Assembly (NCBI GenBank): GCA_903878265.1
Contig: CAIRHD010000044.1
Span: 1-37,743, forward strand
DNA: 37,743 bases
Direction: 5' to 3'
Source: an uncultured Bacteroidales bacterium
Lineage (GTDB): Bacteria; Bacteroidota; Bacteroidia; Bacteroidales; UBA4417
Both the position numbers and the translations under genes were made by a program. Below are positions 9,770 to 19,200 of this stretch, piece by piece; the first letter of the stretch is position 1; each line of letters begins with the position of its first letter. The notes below the pieces were generated by a model, which was given only the letters and a program-made list of their open reading frames with translations, was not told where the DNA came from and searched no databases.

Positions 9770-11554
9770 CTAATACATTCCTTCAATCTCATTTTTAAAT
9801 TGCTCGGTAATTACCCTTCGCATAATTTTCAAGGATGGGGTCAATTCGCCGGTTTGTATCGTGAACTCATTGGGTAGCAATACAATTTTTTTAACCTGTT
9901 CGTAAGGCGAGAGGTCTTTCTGTAAAGTGTCGATACGTTGCTGATAAAAAGCAATGACTTCCTTTTGTTTTACTTGTTCATCCCTTGGCTTGTTTTCGAG
10001 TCTCATTTCCTTCATCAGTCCAGCGAACGCAATAGCTGCCGGTACTACAAGCGCCGTAATATATTTGCGTTCATTTCCAATAATGGTTATTTGCTCTATA
10101 AATTTATCTCCCGAAAGCAGCGATTCTATTTTCTGTGGCGCAATGTATTTCCCTGACGAAGTTTTTATTATGTCTTTTATCCTGTCGGTAAGGAATAGGT
10201 AACCATTTTCATCCAAACGTCCGGCATCTCCGGTGCAAAAATATCCATCCTTCATCACTTCGGCTGTTAGCTCAGGTTTTTTGTAATAGCCCATAAACAC
10301 AGTGCCACCCTTTACCATTACCTCATCGTTTTCGCCTATTTTTACATCAAGCAAAGGCATTATTTTTCCCACCGATTTCGTGTTGATATCATCGTCGAGC
10401 AAGCATGTAACTGAGGCAACAGTTTCGGTTAGGCCATAACCTACCTTAATATGAATGCCCACTTGCTCGAAAAAGTGGATTATTTCGACCGAAAGGGCTG
10501 CACCACCGCAAACCATGAACCGGAAATTGCCACCAAGTGCTGCACGTCCTTTTGCAAGAACAAGCTTATCGGCAATGCTATATGCGATTTTAAGCATAGC
10601 TGGCACTGGCTTTTTGTTCCAGATATAATCCAGCCTTCTGCCGCCAACATTTATGGCCCATTTAAAAATGGATTGCTTTATAGCCGATCCTTTTGCTATT
10701 TCGGCATTTACGCCTTCGTGCGTTTTCTCAAAAAACCTTGGAACCGAACACATTATTGTCGGTTTTACAACTTTAACTGACGCAACAACTTCTTTGGGGT
10801 TGCGCAGATAATACGAAATCATGCCCTTGCTCAACACGTTGAATGTCCATGCCCTTTCGAAAATATGGCTGAGAGGCAGAAAACAAAATGATACGTCCTT
10901 ATCGTCAACGTCTAATCGAAGGTCGTGAATTTTGATGCAATACAGAAAATTGGCCACCGAAAGCATTACGCCTTTGGGTACTCCCGACGTGCCTGATGTG
11001 TAGATTATGGTACACAAATCCTGATCCTGTGCTTCCTGAGATAAAACTTGTAGTTGTTTGTCGTAAATGTTTGCTCGGCCTTCGTTCAGGAAATCAGCAA
11101 AATGTACCGCATCCACAGCTTTATCTATTTGAACCGATGGGTCGAAAGCAATAATTTTGCTCAGAGTAGGGACTTTTTGCAACAAAGCCTTTGCCACATC
11201 GTATTGTTCCTGTTCGCCGACAAAAAATAGCGTGGTTTCGGTTTCGTTCAGCATGTACTCAGCTTGCGCAACACTGGTTGACGAAAAAAGTGGAACGGAT
11301 ACCGCCCGGACCAATTGCAACGCGTAATCCGAAATTGTCCATTCGGGCATGTTGCGCGACATAATACCAACTTTATCACCCGGTTTCACACCATTGGCGA
11401 GCAATGCTTTAGCGGTGTCTTCAATGGATTGCCACAATTCTGTCCAACTGATTGGAGTCCAGCTTTTATCACTTTTTTGATAAAAAACCGCATCGCGGGA
11501 ACCGTATTTTTTACAGTTGTTGCGAAGTATTGAGGTAAGTTGTTGATTGTTCAT
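9770..11554 (-). CDS. Long-chain acyl-CoA synthetase (AMP-forming)
   Basis: A member of the ANL adenylate-forming enzymes; it probably activates long-chain fatty acids with ATP and CoA for lipid synthesis or breakdown. The protein has 594 residues, normal for the FadD/FAA-like bacterial group. The ATP-binding loop is TSGTSGVPKG (residues 186-195). Further on are the VGYGLTET motif, GYFCTGDAGRLDENGY with the conserved adenylate-binding Asp, and the hinge region LTDRIKDIIKTSSGKYIAP. The chain length preferred cannot be told from sequence. The start at ATG 11552-11554 gives MNNQQLTSILRNNCKKYG, a plausible soluble N-terminus. The gene is divergent from the ABC-F gene; the 262-bp gap holds an inverted repeat (11595-11614) that could be an operator. 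FadD-like in role, but the symbol is withheld because several paralogous types exist. Confidence 0.93.
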   Translation of the reverse strand: MNNQQLTSILRNNCKKYGSRDAVFYQKSDKSWTPISWTELWQSIEDTAKALLANGVKPGDKVGIMSRNMPEWTISDYALQLVRAVSVPLFSSTSVAQAEYMLNETETTLFFVGEQEQYDVAKALLQKVPTLSKIIAFDPSVQIDKAVDAVHFADFLNEGRANIYDKQLQVLSQEAQDQDLCTIIYTSGTSGVPKGVMLSVANFLYCIKIHDLRLDVDDKDVSFCFLPLSHIFERAWTFNVLSKGMISYYLRNPKEVVASVKVVKPTIMCSVPRFFEKTHEGVNAEIAKGSAIKQSIFKWAINVGGRRLDYIWNKKPVPAMLKIAYSIADKLVLAKGRAALGGNFRFMVCGGAALSVEIIHFFEQVGIHIKVGYGLTETVASVTCLLDDDINTKSVGKIMPLLDVKIGENDEVMVKGGTVFMGYYKKPELTAEVMKDGYFCTGDAGRLDENGYLFLTDRIKDIIKTSSGKYIAPQKIESLLSGDKFIEQITIIGNERKYITALVVPAAIAFAGLMKEMRLENKPRDEQVKQKEVIAFYQQRIDTLQKDLSPYEQVKKIVLLPNEFTIQTGELTPSLKIMRRVITEQFKNEIEGMY

Positions 11555-11594
11555 AGTACAAGGGTTATTCGGGCCGATTTTATCCAGAAAACAA

Positions 11595-11614
11595 ATTGGT
11601 ATTTTGATGCCAAT
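11595..11614. promoter_or_regulatory. Inverted repeat upstream of acyl-CoA synthetase
   Basis: ATTGGTAT and ATGCCAAT form 8-bp arms (one G-T mismatch) around a 4-nt spacer, 41 nt upstream of the synthetase start on the minus strand. The size suits a dimeric repressor site. No regulator gene is adjacent. Confidence 0.35.
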
Positions 11615-11788
11615 CTCTTTTTAAAGCCCTACAAAGTTCGAAGTGTTGTATTGGTTAAAATTTCAGGTAAAGATATAATTTTTTCATAAAAACACAACAC
11701 ATATTCAAATTTGTATATAAATATTTCGATATTCACCCAGAATCGCTCCCGTCGTGGACGCTTGTCTAAATACTCGCCTAAAAGTCGG

Positions 11789-11796
11789 TATCTTTG
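11789..11796 (+). promoter_or_regulatory. Bacteroidota-type -7 box before ABC-F gene
   Basis: TATCTTTG is an exact match to TAnnTTTG, 20 nt before the ATG. A TTG at 11762-11764 lies 24 nt upstream, slightly far for the -33 element. Confidence 0.45.
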
Positions 11797-11816
11797 CGCC
11801 TCACTAATAAGCAGAG

Positions 11817-13460
11817 ATGATTTCAGTAGATGGACTTACGGTTGAGTTTGGGGGAACCTCCCTTTTTAAAGATGTTTCTTTTGCAATAAACGAAAAGGAC
11901 AGGATAGCCTTGATGGGAAAAAATGGTGCTGGCAAATCGACTTTGCTAAAGATTATTGCTGGCACAAAAACGGCTTCACGGGGCAAAGTTTCGGCTCCAA
12001 AAGATGCCATAATTGCCTATTTGCCTCAGCATTTGTTGGCAAACGACAGCCGAACCGTATTTGAGGAAGCTGCTCAGGCATTTGCTCAAGTTTTCGAAAT
12101 GCAGCACCAAATCGAAGATTTGAACAACCAACTTTCATCACGCTCCGATTATGAATCGGCTGAATACTACGAACTTATTGAGCAGCTTTCGACTATAAGC
12201 GAGAAATACTATTCGATAGAAGAAGTGAACTACGATGCCGAAGTTGAGAAGATATTGCTTGGCTTAGGTTTTGAAAGGGAGGATTTTACCCGGCCAACCG
12301 GCGAATTTAGCGGTGGATGGCGGATGCGGATCGAACTGGCTAAAATTCTTTTGCAAAAGCCCGACCTGCTCCTGCTTGATGAGCCTACAAACCACATGGA
12401 TATTGAGTCAATACAATGGTTTGAGGATTTTCTGATAAACAGTGCCAAGGCGGTAATCGTGATTTCGCACGACCGCGCTTTTGTTGACAACATCACCACA
12501 CGCACCATAGAAGTTACCATGGGCCGTATTTACGACTACAAGGTAAATTATTCTTCGTACCTGCAGCTTAGGAAGGAACGCCGCGAACAGCAGCAAAAGC
12601 ACTACGACGAGCAGCAAAGGTTTATTGCCGACAATCAGGATTTTATCGACAGGTTCAGAGGGACTTTTTCTAAAACCAATCAGGTTCAGTCGCGGGTGAA
12701 GATGCTTGAAAAACTGCCTGTAATAGAAGTTGACGAAGAGGATAACTCTGCCTTGCGGCTTAAATTCCCACCATCGCCACGCTCGGGCAGCTACCCTGTG
12801 ATACTCGAAGGCATGACCAAAAAGTATGGCGACCACACGGTTTTTGCCGATGCCGCTTTCAGCATTGTGCGGGGCGAAAGGGTAGCATTTGTCGGCAAAA
12901 ACGGCGAAGGCAAATCCACCATGGTCAAAAGCATAATGGGCGAAATTGAGTACGAAGGCAAACTTACCTTGGGCCACAACATTATGATAGGATATTTTGC
13001 CCAAAACGAAGCCTCTTTGCTCGACGAAGAAAACACGGTATTCCAAACAATTGACGATGTTGCCAAAGGCGATATCCGCACAAAAATCAAGGATATATTA
13101 GGTGCATTTATGTTTGGCGGCGATAGCTGGAACAAAAAGGTGAAAGTGCTTTCGGGTGGCGAACGTACGCGCCTTGCCATGATAAAGCTGCTGCTGGAAC
13201 CGGTGAACCTTTTGATTTTGGATGAGCCTACCAACCACCTGGACATGAAGACAAAAGATATACTCAAAAGTGCTTTGCAGGATTATGACGGCACGCTTAT
13301 TTTGGTTTCCCACGATAGGGATTTCTTGGATGGCTTGGCCGACAAAGTGTTTGAATTTGGCAACAAACGGGTAAAAGAACACATCGGTGATATAAACAGT
13401 TTCCTTGCCAAGAAAAAGCTTGAAAACCTCCGGGAATTGGAGAGGACAGGGAGGAAATAG
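11817..13460 (+). CDS. ABC-F family ATPase
   Basis: A soluble protein with two ABC ATPase domains and no membrane part, 547 residues, typical of ABC-F proteins, which act on ribosomes. Domain 1: Walker A GKNGAGKST (residues 34-42), signature FSGGWRMRIELA, Walker B LLLLDEPTNHMD. A charged linker rich in Lys, Arg, Glu and Gln joins the domains (around LRKERREQQQKHYDEQQRF). Domain 2: GKNGEGKST, LSGGERTRLAMIKLLLEP, LLILDEPTNHLD. The C-terminus is short and basic (KKKLENLRELERTGRK). It resembles the housekeeping YbiT/Uup/EttA-like group more than an antibiotic-resistance ABC-F, but the subgroup was not determined. It stands alone: divergent from the synthetase, convergent with the START protein. 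Confidence 0.93.
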   Translation: MISVDGLTVEFGGTSLFKDVSFAINEKDRIALMGKNGAGKSTLLKIIAGTKTASRGKVSAPKDAIIAYLPQHLLANDSRTVFEEAAQAFAQVFEMQHQIEDLNNQLSSRSDYESAEYYELIEQLSTISEKYYSIEEVNYDAEVEKILLGLGFEREDFTRPTGEFSGGWRMRIELAKILLQKPDLLLLDEPTNHMDIESIQWFEDFLINSAKAVIVISHDRAFVDNITTRTIEVTMGRIYDYKVNYSSYLQLRKERREQQQKHYDEQQRFIADNQDFIDRFRGTFSKTNQVQSRVKMLEKLPVIEVDEEDNSALRLKFPPSPRSGSYPVILEGMTKKYGDHTVFADAAFSIVRGERVAFVGKNGEGKSTMVKSIMGEIEYEGKLTLGHNIMIGYFAQNEASLLDEENTVFQTIDDVAKGDIRTKIKDILGAFMFGGDSWNKKVKVLSGGERTRLAMIKLLLEPVNLLILDEPTNHLDMKTKDILKSALQDYDGTLILVSHDRDFLDGLADKVFEFGNKRVKEHIGDINSFLAKKKLENLRELERTGRK

Positions 13461-13518
13461 GGGAAATGGCCATCAACATCATGTAAAATCCACGAAACCT
13501 TGCTTTTGGTTTAATCGG

Positions 13519-14151
13519 TCACTTATTGGCGGGTTTAGGTGAATACACCCGATTCCTCAACGAACGTATTGTTTTCAAAGGCATCTCGGTTGTGAGTATA
13601 TTACAGAACCAGTCGGGGATATTTCCTCCCGGATCAATAACTCCTTCGAGAGTAACTTTTACATTGCCTTTATCCAATTGCAGAATGGTCCATATCTGCC
13701 AGTTTTTTTTAATCCTGACAAGATCGGGCTTTTCAGGGACCACCATTAATAATGGCTTCGACACAACAATATATTCTCCCGTTGCCGAATCTGTTTTTAT
13801 AGTTACTTCCACAGCAAGATCCCGATCCGTGAACGGCCATGGCATATCGTAAATATAATAATACCGCACATATTTTTTCTCTTCGTAGCTGAGCACTTTT
13901 ATGTTTTTGAAATCCTCGCCCCACCAATCAAAATTTTTGGCATTGCCTATCATGGCACATACTTTCTCCATTGGAGCATGAAAAATGGCAACCCCTTTAT
14001 ATGATTTTAGGGAACTGTTCGATTCGCGGCGCGTATATATTTTAATTCCATCCTCTTCCTTTTCAAGGTTCCAAGGTTGTGCAATTGTCGAAAAAACACC
14101 GAAAAAGTTAAACACCAAAAAAATTGCTAAAATTCCAATAGGTTGCTTCAT
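13519..14151 (-). CDS. Exported START/SRPBCC-domain protein
   Basis: A 210-residue protein with a signal peptide (MKQPIGILAIFLVFNFFGVFSTIA-Q) followed by a lipid-binding-type START/SRPBCC fold: WNLEKEEDGIKIYTRR near the mature N-terminus, FHAPMEKVCAMIGNAKNFDWW in the middle, then WPFTDRDLAVEV and a basic C-terminus. START domains bind lipids in a deep pocket; the ligand here is unknown. The frame stays open upstream to 14247, but the Met at 14149-14151 puts the signal peptide at the N-terminus and is preferred. It is probably periplasmic, or a lipid-exposed envelope protein. It converges with the ABC-F gene over a 58-bp gap that shows only a weak AAACC/GGTTT hairpin. No operon partner is clear; the giant cargo gene upstream ends 552 bp away. 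Confidence 0.85.
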   Translation of the reverse strand: MKQPIGILAIFLVFNFFGVFSTIAQPWNLEKEEDGIKIYTRRESNSSLKSYKGVAIFHAPMEKVCAMIGNAKNFDWWGEDFKNIKVLSYEEKKYVRYYYIYDMPWPFTDRDLAVEVTIKTDSATGEYIVVSKPLLMVVPEKPDLVRIKKNWQIWTILQLDKGNVKVTLEGVIDPGGNIPDWFCNILTTEMPLKTIRSLRNRVYSPKPANK

Positions 14152-14703
14152 AGCGATAGGTTGTTGAAACAAAAATTCATTTACCGGATCCTGAATATCT
14201 TTGTCAAAAATAGTAAGAAAAAGTTGTGGATTTACATTTATTAGCATAAAATTTCAACGCTGTTCTCTGATGGGCGGTTTTTCCAGAAAGCATGTATTCT
14301 TTTCAGGAAAGTACCAGTAAATTTTTCCACAGTTTTTTCAGAATCTGATGTTCAGAATCAAATCAGTTCATAATCGTACACATCAAAATTGTGATTTCCG
14401 TGGTACACTCTACAATAGATGTGCGCTGATAAAGTTGGTGGCGAACTTGCACCTTTGATGCAAGTGTGCCAGCGGTTACCGGCGAACTTGCACCTTTGAT
14501 GCAAGTGTGCCAACAGTTACCGGCGAACTTGCACCTTTGATGCAAGTGTGCCAGCGGTTACCGGCGAACTTGCACCTTTGATGCAAGTGTGCCAGCGGTT
14601 ACCGGCGAACTTGCACCTTTGATGCAAGTGTGCCAGCGGTTACCGGGGAACTTGCACCTTTAATGCAAGTGTGCCAGCGGTTAAGGAGGAACTTCAGCGA
14701 GAT
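14152..14703. other. Intergenic region between cargo gene 3' end and START gene
   Basis: A 552-bp stretch without a credible gene. Its right half (14440-14685) is the 41-bp repeat array listed separately. The left part (14152-14439) is AT-rich and must hold the START gene promoter, but no convincing -33/-7 pair was seen. A 60-codon minus-strand open frame at 14363-14545 crosses the repeats and is not believed. Confidence 0.7.
14440..14685. repeat. Six tandem 41-bp hairpin repeats
   Basis: Units begin at 14440, 14481, 14522, 14563, 14604 and 14645, with an exact 41-bp period and only a few substitutions (unit 2 has CAACAG for CAGCGG; unit 6 has GGGG and TTTAAT). Each unit contains arms ACTTGCA and TGCAAGT around a 7-nt loop, then a linker with GTGTGCCAGCGGTTACC. 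Because 41 is not a multiple of 3 the array cannot be a coding repeat. It begins 18 bp past the stop codon of the giant minus-strand cargo gene, so it would lie in that gene's 3' untranslated RNA. Units abut with no unique spacers, so this is not a CRISPR array. Confidence 0.95.
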
Positions 14704-16266
14704 TTAATACACAAGCACTTTCTGGCTATAAATGCGGTTGGCTGTATATAAACCCACAATGTAAACACCTGGTTTTACATTCAGGCTGAAAGTAGTAGCA
14801 TTTCCTGATGTATATTTGCTTACAGCAAGCGTGCGGCCAACCATATCCGTTACCCTGATATCGCCGTTAACACCGATCAAGTCCGTTTCAGCATTCACCA
14901 TGCCATTTATAAAGCTGACTGTAATGCCTTTATCAGTGGTTGGTTCGGGTATGGAAGTGGCATTTTTGAAATGCAGCACAAACCTATCCGCAACATCATT
15001 GGCAGTGGCAAAGAAAGTATATGCTGGATTGTCGTTCAGTTTCTGGAAAGTGGCGGTCGTTTTGTCTTCGAGGGTTATGCTTGTATTGGCGAAGGTGCTT
15101 AGTTTATCGGCGGTGATCGTAAAGTTGCCTGTTGCCCCGGTTTTAAAACTTACCGGCACCGTGCCACCTTCCATCACCGTTTCGGGCAATGTGTTGATGG
15201 CAAGCGAAGTGTTGTCGGCAGCAACCGAATAGAGTTCGGCAGCGGATGCACTGTAGCTGAACAGTTTGTAAGCATCGTATTCCCCATCAAAGTTATTGGT
15301 AGCCTGGGTATAGAAACACACACGGGCGTAATCCGTTTTGTTGTTGCCTTCTACTTTTAGTTCAAGGATGTTGGTAACAAGTTCTGCACTTTTGTAAAAT
15401 ACATCCTGGCCTAGATGGGTGCGGGCTGAGTTTGGAATGGTAACGCTGCCACTTGCTGCCGAAGCATGAACCATAAATCCCTGCATGGGTGCGATATACT
15501 GAGAAGCCCCAGCCAAACCACCACTAAAATATGCATAATACTTATAACTAGCGGTTGCATTGTCGAAGTAGTAAAGTGCAGCATCCATACCAGTTTTTAT
15601 TATGTTTGAACTTGCCCAGTCTATCGATGATGGATAAGGGTTTCCTATCAGATTCCATCCGTTGCCGGTAGTGGCCGTTTTGGTGCATACAAAACCTGGC
15701 TCCCCTGTGGGATTGGTATTAGGCACACCGATAAAGTTTTTGGTAACAAGTTCTGGATATGCCACCATATAGCCTTTGCCGGGAACAAAATTATAACCAT
15801 CGCCAAAAGTGGGATTTTGTGAATTATAAGTTGCACCCCGATAGTTTAACCATAAATTAGATGGTTCATCCCACTTATAAAAGTCGGTGATTAGTCCGCT
15901 GCTTAAATCAATAAAATCCGGAGCAATGGCCATAGTTGAGCTTACCGGCGACGATATAAAGTGAAATTTAAGGTCGGCAACAATATCATAAGGTGTAAGG
16001 TAACGCTCAACTCTTGCAGTTCCGCTTCCACCTATACCATTATCAATAAACGAAGCAGTTCCTGTAGCATCCGATTTTAAAACCAGACATTGAGCTGAAC
16101 CAAGCGTAGTTGTTCCTGATGCCGTTAGGTATTTTCCTGCATTAACAGAAAGTACACCTGTGGCAATATTAAGTGCAGCAGTAGTTGTATTATATAAGAA
16201 GGTTAATTCCGCTTGTGTTCGAGATAGTAAGGTTATAAAAAGCGGATGGAGAGGTTGTTCCCCCAA
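14704..16266 (-). CDS. C-terminal part of frameshifted T9SS cargo protein
   Basis: This open frame carries the C-terminal ~500 residues of the giant secreted protein whose N-terminal part is at 16190-21196. True homology begins around 16205 (LYNTTTAALNIATG...); the ~20 residues before that are out-of-frame reading of the upstream part. It contains a beta-rich region (GTARVERYLTPYD, FHFISSPVSS, GKGYMVAYPE, GNGWNLIGNPYPSSIDW), a stretch typical of surface proteins of this phylum, and a type A T9SS sorting domain at the end (DIRVTDMVGRTLAVSKY ... LNVKPGVYIVGLYTANRIYSQ). The stop codon is at 14704-14706. Without rejoining, this piece has no signal peptide and would not be exported, while the N-terminal part would lack its sorting signal. 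It could be a true mutation, a sequencing error, or, less likely, programmed frameshifting. Confidence 0.85.
   Translation of the reverse strand: MGEQPLHPLFITLLSRTQAELTFLYNTTTAALNIATGVLSVNAGKYLTASGTTTLGSAQCLVLKSDATGTASFIDNGIGGSGTARVERYLTPYDIVADLKFHFISSPVSSTMAIAPDFIDLSSGLITDFYKWDEPSNLWLNYRGATYNSQNPTFGDGYNFVPGKGYMVAYPELVTKNFIGVPNTNPTGEPGFVCTKTATTGNGWNLIGNPYPSSIDWASSNIIKTGMDAALYYFDNATASYKYYAYFSGGLAGASQYIAPMQGFMVHASAASGSVTIPNSARTHLGQDVFYKSAELVTNILELKVEGNNKTDYARVCFYTQATNNFDGEYDAYKLFSYSASAAELYSVAADNTSLAINTLPETVMEGGTVPVSFKTGATGNFTITADKLSTFANTSITLEDKTTATFQKLNDNPAYTFFATANDVADRFVLHFKNATSIPEPTTDKGITVSFINGMVNAETDLIGVNGDIRVTDMVGRTLAVSKYTSGNATTFSLNVKPGVYIVGLYTANRIYSQKVLVY
16190..16210 (-). other. Frameshift site in the giant cargo gene
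   Basis: Read on the minus strand, the upstream frame runs ...SGINLLI-stop (TAA at 16190-16192), while the downstream frame continues as ...LLYNTTTAALNIATG. Removing one base between about 16193 and 16205 joins the two into a continuous beta-solenoid sequence. The local bases CTTCTTATATAAT are low in complexity. Confidence 0.8.
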
Positions 16267-19200
16267 CGTTCTGCGATGTAGTGCCGTTTAAGGTTACCGT
16301 GCTGCCTGTGCTTGTAAAAGTACCATTGTTGATAAAATGGCCTTTGCAGGCGAGGGCAGCATTTGTACCGTTAAATGTGTTGTCATTTGTGAAAGTTCCG
16401 TTGCATGTAACAGTACTGCTTGTACCTACGAATGTCCCTTGGTTTGTAAGTTGCCCACCGAAAATGAGTGTGTTTCCAATTCCGCTAAAATTACTGTTGG
16501 GATAATTGATAAAATTTCCTGTGCAGTTGAGCGTACTTCCTGATGCACCAGTATAACTGTTGGTATTATTAAAATTCCCGGTGCAAGTAAGAGTACCGCC
16601 AAAAGGATTGGTTATTGAGCCATCGCAGAAAATATCCCCTGTAATTGCATGGCTAAAAGCCCCAGCATTAAACGAAGTTCCCAGCTCTACCAAAAGGTTT
16701 CCACCAATGGTTAAAGCTGCAAGTGCCGTTGCTGTTGCCGTACCTGCCAACGTAAGGCTTCCGTGAAGGCTAAGGGCGGTGCCCGGCATCGTTTTGGTTC
16801 CGCTGCCACTGAGTGTGAGGTTATGATATTGAGGTGTACCATCAGGAACTATGACTGCTTGGTTGCTTCCATTGTATTCAACGGTTGCCCCATAAACATC
16901 TGCATACCATTTTCCAGTTCCGGTTTTGGTAATGGTATTAGCAATTTTCATGGTGCTGTTGGAAGCGTTTGTAATATCTGCGCCAGTACCAATCTCCACA
17001 TTATAAAAACGTGCATTTCCAGAGACGGTAGTTCCAGGCATTGAAAATAATACCGTACTTGTTCCGGGGTCATTGCCTAATGGATTTTGGTCTTCCCAGC
17101 CACCGCTTAAACTGTTTTTTATGGTAAGTGTATTGCCACCCATAACCAATACACCGCCATATTCAATTGAAATTGCATTAATGGTTACTCCAGCAGGCAA
17201 TATCGGATCGTTGGTTGTCGTGGCTGCATCAGGTATAATCACATGGCTAACATCAGACGGGTTTCCTGATGGGGTCCAGTTGGCAGAAGTTCCCCAATCA
17301 GAGCTTGATGAACCATCCCACGTATAATAACCAGTAATGAAATCGCGCAATTGAAAGAGGGTTCTCCATGTGTGGGTTCCATTGATAGCAATAAAATAAT
17401 CAATAGGAATATTGCTCAATCCTAAGTAATTATTGATGAAATCGTAAGCCGATCGCCCATGCTCATCTGGTGTCCCAGAGCCGCCTCCAATATCATAATC
17501 CATAGTTACCATAGTTGATTCGCTATTGGTATGATATGGGCTGATACTACTTGTAAGTTCACTATCTAAGTAATGGAAATTTGCTGTAACGTGCGAAGTA
17601 GATGTATAACCACTTGGAACCGTGGGGATTATTTCGTAGGTTCTTTTTACAGCATCTGGATTGCCAAATGGAGTAGTGCCTATCGTTATTGTAACCGAAA
17701 GTGAAGTGGGCATGTTTCCTGTTGAAAGGGCAACCGTTGTATATTGATGCCCAAAAGTATAAGATGTATTAGCATCAAATGCCATTGTCCTTTTCACGGT
17801 TCCGGTTACATCGCCAATACCTGTTGTAGTTGCAGAGGCTCCCATATTCAGCAAATAGGAGTCTAAATAATCAGTATTTGTAGTTCCGGGGTAATTCCCA
17901 TAAGTATGAGTCATCTCAAGCAACCCTTTCGTATCAGTTGGGTTTACAGCAGCCAGATTTAGCACACCATTTACTGTAATATCGCTTCCTGCCGTTAGGC
18001 CGCCTGTTCCACTGATTGTTAAATTAGTGATAGCTGTCGAAAAAACAGAAGCTGGCAATGCAATGCCAATCGAATTTGCAAAATCCAAGGTTGCAGCGGC
18101 ATTGCTTGCATCAATGCTTCCACTTGTTCTGGTAAGCGTACTTCCTGAAATAGTTAATGTATTTGCGCCTATTGCCAAAGTCTCGCTGGTTAAAGCCAGT
18201 GATTGAGATACGGCGAAGTCCCCATTTAACGTAACACCGCCCGGGTTATTTATTATAAGTGCAGCAACCGAATTGCTGGCGAAAGCTGAGGATTGAATAG
18301 TTTGGGCTGTGGATCCAGCAAATTCAACAACAGATGAAGGTACAGATGTTGTTATTTTCCCGCTGCTCGTAAAATTTAAGCTTTTGTTTATTGTAAGTGT
18401 TTTGCCGTTCACTACCAAGTTCTTGGAGCTGCCATTAGATATATTCCCTACCGTTCTGTTCCCATCCAATACACAATCATTTGCAGGGCTACTGGCAAAA
18501 ATAATATCACTTCCTGAGGCTGGTACCAATCCAGTTGTCCAGTTAGCCGCAGTAGCAAAATCGGTACTGATTCCACCCTGCCATACATTCGCGTTTTGTT
18601 CAATGGCTCCCATTTTTGGGGAACCTCTCGTGACGCCGTAATAATCTGTTGTAATTCCTGTTCCTGAAACACCGGGCAATGAAGCCGATGCATAATAATT
18701 TATTGCATTGGTGCCACCTGCAGTGGTAAATACAGGATTTATAGCCAAACTATTTGCATCCTGGCTGGTGCCGGTTTTCCATGCGTTTAGGTCAGCTTTT
18801 TCGAGTGTCCCTATCTTGCCAAGCATAGTACCTGAATAAAAGTAGTCGTTGCCATTTATGGTCAAACCCGAAACACCTGCCAAAACTATTGCATAATGTT
18901 TTCCTGTGCTGCCTCCCGTTCGGACATTATCCAATATATTGTTACGGTAATCCCTTGTGGAAGTATTGTTTGCATTCCATAAAGCGGCAGTGGCCGAAGT
19001 TGCACCGGAAGAAACGCTACCACCTATATATACTGTATTAAAATAAAAGTTCACAATGTTGCCTACTGTTGTACCATCCCATATTCCATTTATCGAGTAG
19101 CCCAAGGAGTTGTTGCCCAGGTTTATTATATTGTTTGCACAGCTTACAGCTCCGCTGTTGATAACAATTCCGTTGACAAAAGCGTTCACATTGGTTGACG

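Noticed and set aside
12408-13046. Long minus-strand open frame (212 codons) inside the ABC-F gene
   Set aside because: Antisense shadow of a clear two-domain ATPase; no recognisable motif of its own.
11817-13460. ABC-F protein as an antibiotic-resistance determinant
   Set aside because: The linker and overall make-up look housekeeping, and no resistance context or leader peptide was seen.
14363-14545. Minus-strand open frame of 60 codons
   Set aside because: It runs across the 41-bp repeats, whose period shifts the frame each unit; no start signal or family features.
14440-14685. Possible CRISPR array
   Set aside because: The 41-bp units abut with no unique spacers, and no cas gene is nearby.
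16190-16210. Programmed ribosomal frameshifting
   Set aside because: No convincing slippery heptamer or downstream structure was seen; a simple one-base indel explains it better.
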